Shown: positions 1 to 5,897, counted from the first letter of the stretch. The stretch is 6,071 bases of DNA from CAZBDU01 sp964490725 (GCA_964490725.1 CAZBDU010000170.1:1-6071), one strand, 5' to 3'. Notes: generated by a model not told the origin, from the letters alone. Program-made: numbers and translations.

Positions 1-6
1 GCCCGG

Positions 7-42
7 GGCCGCGCTCCGCCAGCCCTCGGCCGCGCTCCGCCA
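7..42. repeat. 15-bp direct repeat, two copies, 21-bp period
   Basis: The 15-mer GGCCGCGCTCCGCCA occurs at 7-21 and again exactly at 28-42. The 21-bp period is a multiple of three, so it could encode a short peptide repeat at the end of a gene lying left of the window. Frame 1 here reads GRAPPALGRAPP. The frame is open to the left edge, and I recognise no protein in any frame of 1-141. It may simply be chance similarity in GC-rich DNA. Confidence 0.5.
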
Positions 43-141
43 ACCTGCGGCCTGGCCCGGGCTGGCTCTCGCCGGCCCGCCTCCAGCTCCTCGAGGGCGC
101 TCCTTGCCGCGGGGAGCTCACCGGCGCTATCCTGGAGGACT

Positions 142-924
142 ATGGACACTCCAAGAGACCCCCCCGGCAACCCCGCCCTGGAAGCCCGCCTGGCCATGCG
201 GCGCGGGGAGTGGACCGGGCCCACCAAGCACAAGGTCCCGGGCTACGTCAAGTGCAACCTGGTGGTCCTGCCGCTGGAGGACGCCTACGATTTCCTGGTC
301 TTCTGCCAGCGCAACCCCAAGCCCTGCCCCGTCATCGAGGTGACCGACCCGGGGAATCCCGAGCCCAGGCAGTGCGCCCCCGGGGCGGACCTGCGCACGG
401 ACCTGCCGCGGTACGCGGTCTACCGCAGTGGCGAGCGTGAGAAGGACCGCCTGGAGATCACCGACCTGTGGACCCCCCGCAGCGTGGCGTTCCTGATCGG
501 CTCTGGGATGACCTTCGACGACCCCCTGGAACGGGCCGGCGTACCCAAGACCCGCACCTGGATCCTGGATACCTCGCTGCCCACCGCTCCCGCGGGGGCC
601 TTCCACGGCACCATGGTGGTGACGATGCGGCTGATGAGCCCCGCCCAGGCGGTGACCGCCTGCCAGCTCACCGGGCGGTTCCCCATGAGCCACGGCGCCC
701 CGCTGCACGTCGGGGACCCCGAGGCCATCGGGGCCGACCTGGCGCACCCCATCGTCGGCGAGCCTCTGCAGCACATCCCCCCCGGTGTGATGCCGGTCTT
801 CTGGGCCTGCGGGGTGACTCCGCAGCGGGTGGCGCTGGCCTCCAAACCCGGGCTCATGATCACCCACGCCCCGGCGCACTCCTTCGTCACGGATCTGCTG
901 GCGGACCAGACCTGTATCCCCTGA
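142..924 (+). CDS. DUF1445 / YcsI-family putative hydro-lyase (D-glutamate cyclase-like)
   Basis: A 260-residue protein, about the usual length for the YcsI/DUF1445 family. Known relatives include Bacillus YcsI and the mammalian D-glutamate cyclase, which converts D-glutamate to 5-oxo-D-proline; bacterial members are often just called putative hydro-lyases. Family blocks are clear: GYVKCNLVVLP (34-44), YDFLVFCQRNPKPCPVIEVT (49-68), APGADLRTDLPRYAVYR (79-95), FHGTMVVTMR (154-163), RFPMSHGAPLHVGDPEAIG (179-197), PVFWACGVTPQ (218-228) and ITHAPAHSFVTDL (240-252). The block I remember as GCSFxFE reads GSGMTFD (120-126), so a usually conserved Cys appears to be Ser. The ATG is chosen because GGAGGA lies just upstream at 134-139; the frame is open further left, without a better start. 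Its 3' end overlaps the convergent transporter gene by 38 bp. No promoter was seen in 1-141, so it may belong to an operon that starts outside the window. The family is secure; the actual substrate is not known. Confidence 0.92.
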   Translation: MDTPRDPPGNPALEARLAMRRGEWTGPTKHKVPGYVKCNLVVLPLEDAYDFLVFCQRNPKPCPVIEVTDPGNPEPRQCAPGADLRTDLPRYAVYRSGEREKDRLEITDLWTPRSVAFLIGSGMTFDDPLERAGVPKTRTWILDTSLPTAPAGAFHGTMVVTMRLMSPAQAVTACQLTGRFPMSHGAPLHVGDPEAIGADLAHPIVGEPLQHIPPGVMPVFWACGVTPQRVALASKPGLMITHAPAHSFVTDLLADQTCIP

Positions 925-1762
925 ACAAGGGAATGACCCCGCTCACCCCGACCAGGGCCAGCAGCAGCAGCGCCCCGCCGGCCAAAATGTTCCAGGTGAG
1001 CGGATCGGCAAAGATCGCCACCCCCAGGACCACCGCGAACAGAAGCCGGCTGGCGGTGATGAGCGCGCCGGGGGCGGCGCGCACGTAGCGGTACCCGCCG
1101 GTGACGGCAAGCTGTCCGACCAATCCGCCTACGGCGCTGAGGCCCAGGGGCAAGAGCACCCGGGAGGGGAGCGGGCGAAAGACCGGGATCATCGCCGCCC
1201 CGTTCACCAGGCAACCCACCCCCATCAGGTAGAACATCAGCAGCACCGTGGTGTCGTGCTTCCTGGCCTCCCTCAGGATCGAGAGTGAGAACGCTGCGGT
1301 CACCGCCGACAGGAGCGCCAGCACGTCCCCGCGGTTGATGTGGCCGAAGTCGGGCAGAACGACCAGGTACATGCCGGCCAGGGCGACGGCCAGAAACCCC
1401 AGGTGCGCGGCGCGGCTTCGTTCCCGGTTGAGCAGCGGGGCCAGCGCGAAGACGAACACCGGAGAGGTCATATTGAGCATGTTGGCCTTGGAGACGGTGC
1501 TGTACTGCACGCCCAGAAAGAACAGGATCGCCGTGAGCGCGTTGAGGACGCCCCGCAGCCACGCGTACAGCGGCCGGCGCGGGCGCAGCGAGCGCCGGCG
1601 AACGGCGACGTACACCGCCATCACCAGAAAGCCCAGGAGGAACCGAAAGAAGGTGACCTCCACCGCGGAGATGCGGGAGTTGAGGTTCACGAGCTTGGCG
1701 AACACCGACGCCAGAGCGAAGCTCAGTGCCGAGGCGGCGATCAGCAGCACGCCGCGGCTCAC
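887..1762 (-). CDS. EamA/DMT-superfamily transporter
   Basis: A 291-residue inner-membrane protein with about ten hydrophobic segments, roughly residues 4-23, 32-53, 68-84, 91-110, 119-136, 145-163, 171-191, 203-221, 230-251 and 257-279. This is the two-times-five-helix plan of EamA (drug/metabolite) transporters. The segment SKANMLNMTSPVFVFALAPL (91-110) followed by LNRE is typical of the end of the first EamA repeat, and RYVRAAPGALITASRLLFAV (225-244) matches the second. The start is GTG, with a strong ribosome site (GGAGGGGG on the minus strand, plus-strand 1768-1775) five bases upstream. It starts 58 bp after the dehydrogenase gene on the same strand, so the two are probably co-transcribed. 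Its last 12 codons and stop overlap the end of the convergent DUF1445 gene. EamA proteins move varied metabolites and amino acids in either direction; import or export of the locus substrate or product is inference from context. Confidence 0.93.
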   Translation of the reverse strand: MSRGVLLIAASALSFALASVFAKLVNLNSRISAVEVTFFRFLLGFLVMAVYVAVRRRSLRPRRPLYAWLRGVLNALTAILFFLGVQYSTVSKANMLNMTSPVFVFALAPLLNRERSRAAHLGFLAVALAGMYLVVLPDFGHINRGDVLALLSAVTAAFSLSILREARKHDTTVLLMFYLMGVGCLVNGAAMIPVFRPLPSRVLLPLGLSAVGGLVGQLAVTGGYRYVRAAPGALITASRLLFAVVLGVAIFADPLTWNILAGGALLLLALVGVSGVIPLFRGYRSGPPADP

Positions 1763-1820
1763 CGGTACCCCCTCCGGGGCAGGCGCACCTCCCGGCTCGC
1801 GGAGGACCTCCCCTGCGTCC

Positions 1821-2723
1821 TCACCGCGGGCCTCCCAATCGCCGGATCGCCTGGATCACCGCCGCGTTGTCCAGCTCCCCCTCCCCCGCCGCCATCGCCT
1901 CCTCCAGGAGGCGGGCGTGCAGCCTGGCCAGCGGCAGCTCCTGGCCTGCCTGCTCGGCGTAGCGCAGAATGATGGACAGGTCCTTGTGGTGCTGGCGGAT
2001 GCGCGACTGGGGAGTAAAGTCCGCGGCGAGCATCTTCTCCCCCTTCACGTCCATGGCACGGGAGTAGGCCGGCGAGGCCTTCAGCACCTCCAGGAACGAC
2101 CGCGGCTCCAGCCCCAGCCGCTCGGCAAAGACCAGCCCTTCGGCCAGGACCAGCCGGTTGAGCCCCAGCACCAGATTGCTGGCCAGCTTGGCCCTGGAGC
2201 CGTTCCCGGGCGCTCCGATGTGGAAGAACCGGGGCCCGCAGGCCTGCAGCAGGTCGCGGCAGCTCTCCACGTCCTCCGCCTCCCCGCCCACCATGAAGAC
2301 CGCCTCCCTCCGGCGCACCTGCTGGCTGGATCCCGATACGGTGGCATCCAGGAAGCGCACGCCCCGCCCGCGCAGCCTGGCGGCCAGGGCCGCGGTGGCC
2401 TCCGGATCCCCGGTGGTCGTGTCCAGCACAAAGGCCGGCGGCTCGCGGGCCTCCAGCAACCCTGCCGGACCTTCCAGGGCGTGGATCACCGTCTGGGTGT
2501 CGAAAACCGACACCAGCACCCGGCGCGCCTGCCGGCCCACCTCACGGGCGCTTTCGGCTGGCGTCCCCCCCAGCCGCCGCAGCGCCTCCCGGCGCTCCGG
2601 GAGAGGATCGAATCCCACCACCCGGTAGCCGTGCTCGATGAGGTTGCCGGCCAGCGCCTCGCCTACCAGACCGACACCCAGAAGCCCCACTTGCTCACCT
2701 GCCTGCTGTTGCCGTGCCGACAC
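1821..2723 (-). CDS. NAD(P)-dependent oxidoreductase, 3-hydroxyisobutyrate dehydrogenase family
   Basis: A 300-residue cytoplasmic beta-hydroxyacid dehydrogenase, the normal length for this family, which oxidises or reduces short 3-hydroxy acids and semialdehydes. The N-terminal Rossmann fold has the dinucleotide-binding motif GVGLVG at residues 16-21. The acidic D39 at the end of strand 2 (VVGFD) suggests NAD rather than NADP. The substrate loop is DATVSGSSQQ (126-135), where many relatives have DAPVSGG. The catalytic lysine block is GNGSRAKLASN (173-183), with K179 and N183, and the conserved KDL is at 247-249. The open frame runs on to 3098, but that extension is low-quality sequence crossing the divergent promoter. 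The GTG at 2723 has a strong GGGAGG site upstream and places the Rossmann fold close to the N-terminus, as usual. It is the first gene of a probable operon with the downstream EamA transporter, and diverges from the LacI-type regulator. Its exact substrate (hydroxyisobutyrate, tartronate semialdehyde, threonate or other) cannot be told. Confidence 0.92.
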   Translation of the reverse strand: MSARQQQAGEQVGLLGVGLVGEALAGNLIEHGYRVVGFDPLPERREALRRLGGTPAESAREVGRQARRVLVSVFDTQTVIHALEGPAGLLEAREPPAFVLDTTTGDPEATAALAARLRGRGVRFLDATVSGSSQQVRRREAVFMVGGEAEDVESCRDLLQACGPRFFHIGAPGNGSRAKLASNLVLGLNRLVLAEGLVFAERLGLEPRSFLEVLKASPAYSRAMDVKGEKMLAADFTPQSRIRQHHKDLSIILRYAEQAGQELPLARLHARLLEEAMAAGEGELDNAAVIQAIRRLGGPR

Positions 2724-2730
2724 TTCCTTC

Positions 2731-2736
2731 CCTCCC
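2731..2736 (-). promoter_or_regulatory. Ribosome binding site deciding the dehydrogenase start
   Basis: On the minus strand this reads GGGAGG; its GGAGG core lies seven bases before the GTG at 2723, an optimal spacing. It separates the true 300-residue start from the longer open frame, which continues to 3098 through the control region. Confidence 0.75.
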
Positions 2737-2753
2737 TGCTCCGCCCCGACCGG

Positions 2754-2782
2754 AGTATAGCCACGGCCCCGTACGTGCGCAA
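2754..2782 (-). promoter_or_regulatory. Candidate promoter of the dehydrogenase-transporter operon
   Basis: On the minus strand, TTGCGC (2782-2777) and TATACT (2759-2754) are separated by 17 bp. The -10 matches the sigma-70 consensus at five of six positions; the -35 matches only at TTG. The predicted RNA start near 2747 would leave a leader of about 24 nt with the ribosome site in it. It lies about 110 bp from the LacI-type operator, so control of this operon by that repressor would need looping or another promoter. A poorer minus-strand alternative is CATAAT at 2930-2925, without a good -35 box. Confidence 0.45.
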
Positions 2783-2879
2783 CCGCGCTGCTGCCCGGCG
2801 GCCGGCCTACGGTGCGTCTGTGCTCCGCGGCGCCCGCCCCCCGTGCATGCGGGAAGCGCGGCGCGGCATCCCCCGGCGA

Positions 2880-2908
2880 TTGACAATGCAGAAAACGATT
2901 TCTAAGAT
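2880..2908 (+). promoter_or_regulatory. Sigma-70-type promoter of the LacI-regulator/amidohydrolase operon
   Basis: A perfect TTGACA at 2880-2885, an exact 17-bp spacer, then TAAGAT at 2903-2908, matching TATAAT at four of six positions. It sits in the only AT-rich stretch of an otherwise very GC-rich region. The predicted RNA start is near 2915, leaving a leader of about 44 nt before the GTG at 2959. The operator-like palindrome fills the spacer and touches the -10 box, so a repressor bound there would block RNA polymerase. Confidence 0.72.
2890..2903. promoter_or_regulatory. LacI-family operator-like palindrome
   Basis: AGAAAACGATTTCT is a 14-bp inverted repeat with six of seven base pairs matching; only A2895/A2898 fails. 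The centre is CG, the hallmark of LacI/GalR operators, where a hinge-helix leucine intercalates. The neighbouring regulator has the corresponding hinge (Leu77 in AAQQLKR). The site lies between the -35 and -10 boxes of the regulator's own promoter, which points to autorepression. Confidence 0.68.
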
Positions 2909-2918
2909 AGAGAAAACG
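2890..2918. repeat. AGAAAACG half-site repeated at 21-bp spacing
   Basis: AGAAAACG occurs at 2890-2897 (left half of the palindrome) and again at 2911-2918, 21 bp apart, about two helical turns. The second copy lacks a matching right half (GGCGGCC follows). It lies at the predicted RNA start and could be a weak auxiliary repressor site, or chance in an A-rich stretch. Confidence 0.4.
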
Positions 2919-2934
2919 GCGGCCATTATGCCGC
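2919..2934 (+). other. Short hairpin in the leader of the regulator mRNA
   Basis: GCGGC (2919-2923) and GCCGC (2930-2934) pair perfectly around the six-base loop CATTAT. It lies just after the predicted RNA start. Five GC pairs make it plausible as an mRNA 5'-end structure, but such stems are frequent in GC-rich DNA and I assign it no role. Confidence 0.3.
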
Positions 2935-2958
2935 GGAAACGCGAAACCAAAGGCCGCA

Positions 2959-4065
2959 GTGGCGGTGGTGTGCATGGATTCAGGCAGGAGCGCACAGCGA
3001 TCGACGCGACCCAGGAGGGGCCGCGCGGTATCGATCCAGGAGGTTGCCCGCGCAGCGGGTGTTTCCATCTCCACGGTCTCCCGGGTGATCAACGACACCG
3101 GCTATCCGGTATCTTCCGAAAGCCGTGAACGGGTGCTGCAGGCCGTCCGGGAGCTCAACTACTCCCCCAACCGCGCCGCGCAGCAGCTGAAGCGAACCTC
3201 CCAGGACATCCTGGGGCTGATCACCCGGGATATCTCGGACAGCTACTTCGGCGAGATCGCCCGCGGCGTCACCGAACGCGCCATGGAGCTGGGGCTGCTG
3301 TCGTTCTTCTGCAACACCGGGCGCAATCCCTCCAACGAGCTGGACTACCACGAGATACTCTGGCAACATCGGGTCCGGGGGATCATCCTGTCCGGCGGCG
3401 GCTTCGACACCGAGGAGTATCGCGCCATCCTGAGGAGACAGCTTGCGCGCATGGAGGAGCAGGGGCTGCGAGTGGTGGCGCTGGCGCCCCAGGGCATGGA
3501 GGTCCCGCGCATCTCGGTGGACTACGTCCGCCTGGCCGGCCAGGTCGTGGACTACCTGGTCCGTCACGGCCACCGGCGGATCGCCCTGCTGAGCGGCCCT
3601 GCGCTGGTGTGCACCACCCAGGAGCACCTGCGCGGCTACCGGCAGGCCCTGAGCTCGCACGGCATCGCCTACGACGCCCGCCTGGTCTCCTGCGGCGAGT
3701 TCGCCGAGGGTCACGGCTACGAGAGCTGCCTGCAGCTGCTGGACGGGGGGGTGGAGCTCACCGCGGTGTTCGCCGGCAGCGACACCATCGCCGTAGGGGT
3801 GATCCATGCTCTGCGGGAACGGGGAGTGCGGGTGCCGGAAGAGGTCTCGGTCACCGGGATCGGCGACATCCCCCAAGCCCGCTACACCAGGCCCGCGCTG
3901 ACCACGTGGCGGATCCCCCGCTACCAGATGGGGAAGCAGGCCGTGGAGCTGATCGCCTCGGCCGAGGAGCTCACCCCCCAGACGCGCTTCGACGTCGAAC
4001 CGGTCCTGGTGGAGCGGCAGTCCGTGAGCGACCGGCGCAAGGGGGACAGGCGTGTTCACGGTTGA
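2959..4065 (+). CDS. LacI/GalR-family transcriptional repressor
   Basis: A 368-residue DNA-binding repressor with a periplasmic-binding-protein-like effector domain. The helix-turn-helix is VSIQEVARAAGVSISTVSRV (24-43), followed by the usual RERVLQAVRELNYSPNRAA (56-74) and hinge AAQQLKR (73-79) with the minor-groove Leu77. The effector domain starts at ILGLITRDISDSYFGEIARG (84-103). Later blocks are GIILSGGG (141-148), GHRRIALLSG (204-213), AVFAGSDTIAVG (269-280), VSVTGIGDIPQARYTRP (296-312) and LTTWRIPRYQMGKQAVELI (314-332). The loop usually read as GFDD is GIGD here. GTG at 2959 has AAAGG five bases before its spacer ends; the in-frame ATG at 2974 is nearly as likely and would shorten a tail of about 24 residues before the HTH. 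The gene ends inside the start of the amidohydrolase gene (14-bp overlap), so the two are one operon. The operator in its own promoter implies autoregulation. The inducer is unknown. Confidence 0.95.
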   Translation: MAVVCMDSGRSAQRSTRPRRGRAVSIQEVARAAGVSISTVSRVINDTGYPVSSESRERVLQAVRELNYSPNRAAQQLKRTSQDILGLITRDISDSYFGEIARGVTERAMELGLLSFFCNTGRNPSNELDYHEILWQHRVRGIILSGGGFDTEEYRAILRRQLARMEEQGLRVVALAPQGMEVPRISVDYVRLAGQVVDYLVRHGHRRIALLSGPALVCTTQEHLRGYRQALSSHGIAYDARLVSCGEFAEGHGYESCLQLLDGGVELTAVFAGSDTIAVGVIHALRERGVRVPEEVSVTGIGDIPQARYTRPALTTWRIPRYQMGKQAVELIASAEELTPQTRFDVEPVLVERQSVSDRRKGDRRVHG

Positions 4066-5029
4066 CTGCCAGAGTCACGTCTTTCCCCGCGAGTACGCGG
4101 AGCTCCTGCTGGGAAACGCCGGGTGGGTCCGCACCCGCAGGGAGGGCGGCGGCTACCGAATTTCCTACGGAGACCTCCAGCAGTTCGCCCTGGACCCGCA
4201 GGCCTACAGCCTGCAGCGCAAGCTCGCCGAAATGGACCGGGCAGGGATCGACGCGGCGCTGCTCAGCATCAACATTCCGGGCCCGGAGCTGCTGGAGGCC
4301 GAAGCGGGAGTCCGCGGCGCGCGGATGATCAACGACGCCATCGCCGGGATGTGCAGCCGGCACCCGGGCCGCCTGTTCGGCCTGGCCAGCCTGCCGCTGC
4401 AGGAGGTGGCCGCGGCGATGGAAGAGCTGGAGCGCGCGGTGGACGGCCTCGGCCTGAGGGGGGCCGTGCTGTACTCGCACCTGAACGGGCGGCCGGTGGA
4501 CGCCGACGACCTGGAGCCCTTCTACGAAGCGGTGGAGCGCCTGGGCGTACCCCTGGTGATCCACCCGACGGTGCCCACCTGGGGGGAGGTGCTGAAGGAC
4601 CACTCCATGATCCCCATGATCGGGCTGATGGTGGATCACTCCATCGCCATGCTCCGTCTCATCCTGGGAGGGGTCCTGGAACGCCACCCGCGGCTTCTGG
4701 TGGTGCACCCTCACTGCGGAGGGGTGATCCCCTACCTGATGCCCCGCATCGAGGAGCAGACCGAGGTCAAGCGCCGCGGCCGCGAGCACATCCGCAGGAC
4801 CCCTGGAGAGTACTACCGCCGGGTCTATCTGGACGTCGTCTCACCGTCGGCGCAGGCCATGCGCTACGCCTACGAGTTCAGCGGCCCCGACCGGTTGCTG
4901 TTCGGAAGCGACCACCCCTGGGTCCGGTTCGAGCCTTTCCTGGATTGCCTGAACAGCCTGGGGCTGGCCCGGGCCGAGCGGGAGAAGATCCTGGGCGGGA
5001 ACGCCCGCCGGCTCTTCCGGCTGGATTGA
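4052..5029 (+). CDS. Amidohydrolase-2 family (ACMSD-like) metal-dependent hydrolase or decarboxylase
   Basis: A 325-residue TIM-barrel enzyme of the amidohydrolase-2 (PF04909) family, which contains ACMSD- and resorcylate-type decarboxylases and several lactonases. Expected active-site landmarks are visible: the N-terminal metal motif as DCQSHVFP (5-12), KLAEMDRAGIDAALLS (57-72), NDAIAGMCSRHPGRLFGLAS (94-113), VIHPTVP (169-175, H171), VVHPHCGG (217-224, H221 aligned with the family AHGGG histidine) and LLFGSDHPW (282-290, D287). The first His of the usual HxH is Gln7, an important departure if the family rule holds. GTG at 4052 is chosen because GGGGGA (4041-4046) lies five bases upstream and it places DCQSH at residue 5. 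It overlaps the regulator gene by 14 bp, suggesting translational coupling. The family is sure; the reaction (C-C cleavage, decarboxylation or lactone hydrolysis) is not. Confidence 0.93.
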   Translation: MFTVDCQSHVFPREYAELLLGNAGWVRTRREGGGYRISYGDLQQFALDPQAYSLQRKLAEMDRAGIDAALLSINIPGPELLEAEAGVRGARMINDAIAGMCSRHPGRLFGLASLPLQEVAAAMEELERAVDGLGLRGAVLYSHLNGRPVDADDLEPFYEAVERLGVPLVIHPTVPTWGEVLKDHSMIPMIGLMVDHSIAMLRLILGGVLERHPRLLVVHPHCGGVIPYLMPRIEEQTEVKRRGREHIRRTPGEYYRRVYLDVVSPSAQAMRYAYEFSGPDRLLFGSDHPWVRFEPFLDCLNSLGLARAEREKILGGNARRLFRLD

Positions 5030-5033
5030 CCCC

Positions 5034-5050
5034 CGCCGGACAGACCGGCG
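5034..5050 (+). terminator. Possible terminator hairpin after the amidohydrolase gene
   Basis: CGCCGG (5034-5039) and CCGGCG (5045-5050) form a perfect six-pair GC stem around the loop ACAGA, starting five bases after the stop codon. No T tract follows, so it would be an atypical intrinsic terminator or an mRNA 3'-end stabiliser. Confidence 0.4.
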
Positions 5051-5054
5051 CCGC

Positions 5055-5088
5055 GGGCCGCCTCCTCGCCGCGCCGGCGGTGCGGCCC
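5055..5088. terminator. Second GC hairpin between convergent genes
   Basis: GGGCCGC (5055-5061) pairs perfectly with GCGGCCC (5082-5088). Inside it, CGCCG (5067-5071) pairs with CGGCG (5075-5079) around a three-base loop. Being an inverted repeat between two convergent genes, it could act on either strand. There is no T run on either side, so a terminator role is inferred from position only. Confidence 0.35.
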
Positions 5089-5096
5089 TCAGGCCT

Positions 5097-5888
5097 TCAG
5101 CTCTTCTCGAAGGTCAGACGATAGTAGTAGTCGTCCAGGATCTCCACCAGCTCGGGGGTGAAGGAGATCTCCATCTTCACCAGGCTGCGCCCCGCGTCGG
5201 TCTTCTCCACCGCGCTCACCTTGCCGTTGACCAGGAACTGGTACAGCTGAAAGTAGAGCTTGGCGCTGAGGGGCTGACCCCGTTGGGGCACGCTCAAGCC
5301 CTGCGGGAGCCTGAGGGTGACGTGATCCACCGAGAGCGCCGCCAGCTGCACCTGGACCTTCTCCCCGCCCAGCTGGACTTCGGAGTAGTTGTTGTAGCGC
5401 ATGATCCTGGCGGCTTCCGCATCCACGGCGACCTCGCGCCCCTTGAAGTTCTCGTACTGGCCCTTGAGCGACTCGTAGGCCATCAGGTAGTCGCCGATGA
5501 TCTCGGTCAGATCGTTGGGGCAGTTGCGGTAGACCACGTCGGCCATGCAGACGTTCTCGCGGCCCTTCACCGGTCCGATCCGCGCCAGAGTACCGCGCAC
5601 GAAAAGGTTGAGGGGGCTCTTGGTGCCGGGGCGGTGGAAGGCGATGGTCAACGAGGCCAGCTTGCTCTGGAACTGCTGGAAGAAGGTGATCTCGTCGCGG
5701 CTCAGGATGACCAACAGGATCACCTGCTCCATGGACAGCTGATAGGGGGCGCAGATGAGCATGTAGTCTTCCAGCTTGAGCATGGTCTGAGACTGCAGAA
5801 GGCCGGTCTTCTTGATGGCGTAGGGATTGAAACGGACAGCGGCGGTCTTGTAGTTCTCCAGATACTCCTGCACCCTGCTCTTGCCCAT
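5097..5888 (-). CDS. Spirochaete-type PilZN3 / PilZ-like domain protein
   Basis: A 263-residue soluble protein with no signal peptide or membrane segment. Residues about 1-135 resemble PilZN3, the N-terminal partner domain of PilZ proteins in treponemes and relatives: NPYAIKKTGLLQSQTMLKLE (21-40), FFQQFQSKLASLTIAFHRPG (69-88), SPLNLFVRGTLARIGPV (91-107) and RNCPNDLTEIIGDYL (121-135). Residues about 155-263 look like a PilZ barrel (RIMRYNNYSEVQL, 161-173; LAALSVDHVTLRLP, 182-195; VKMEISF, 237-243). The cyclic-di-GMP motifs are poor: no clean RxxxR, and ALSVDH stands where (D/N)xSxxG is expected. It may bind a protein or signal other than c-di-GMP. I chose ATG 5888 (MGKSRVQEYL) over ATG 5954 because the 22 extra residues look unlike protein and cross the promoter. 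No good ribosome site precedes it. The domain call is from memory of the family and is moderately sure. Confidence 0.8.
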   Translation of the reverse strand: MGKSRVQEYLENYKTAAVRFNPYAIKKTGLLQSQTMLKLEDYMLICAPYQLSMEQVILLVILSRDEITFFQQFQSKLASLTIAFHRPGTKSPLNLFVRGTLARIGPVKGRENVCMADVVYRNCPNDLTEIIGDYLMAYESLKGQYENFKGREVAVDAEAARIMRYNNYSEVQLGGEKVQVQLAALSVDHVTLRLPQGLSVPQRGQPLSAKLYFQLYQFLVNGKVSAVEKTDAGRSLVKMEISFTPELVEILDDYYYRLTFEKS

Positions 5889-5897
5889 ATGGCGACC

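Noticed and set aside
1..141. Extending the DUF1445 frame to the left edge
   Set aside because: The frame is open, but the residues are low-complexity Ala/Arg/Pro/Ser, while GGAGGA directly precedes the ATG at 142 and gives the normal family length.
912..940. CCCT-GAACA-AGGG hairpin near the DUF1445 stop as a terminator
   Set aside because: Only four pairs, no T tract, and it lies within the coding end of the transporter gene.
420..1562. A 380-codon minus-strand open frame spanning the DUF1445 and transporter genes
   Set aside because: It covers both real genes in wrong frames and its translation has no recognisable fold.
2724..3098. N-terminal extension of the dehydrogenase to an ATG at 3098
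   Set aside because: It would cross the plus-strand promoter, the operator and the start of the divergent regulator gene. A strong ribosome site and the Rossmann motif position support GTG 2723 instead.
1248..3128. A 626-codon open frame on the plus strand across the dehydrogenase/transporter operon
   Set aside because: It is antisense to two well-recognised genes, its translation is Arg/Pro/Ser/Ala-rich without domain signatures, and it runs through the divergent promoter. Long antisense frames are expected in very GC-rich DNA.
2980..4059. A 359-codon minus-strand frame antisense to the LacI-type gene
   Set aside because: It is rich in Gly, His, Gln and Asp, typical of the mirror of GC-rich coding DNA, and lies opposite a clear LacI-family protein.
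3971..4789. A 272-codon minus-strand frame antisense to the amidohydrolase
   Set aside because: It is opposite a well-supported enzyme gene, and its His/Gln/Val/Gly-rich translation shows no motif.
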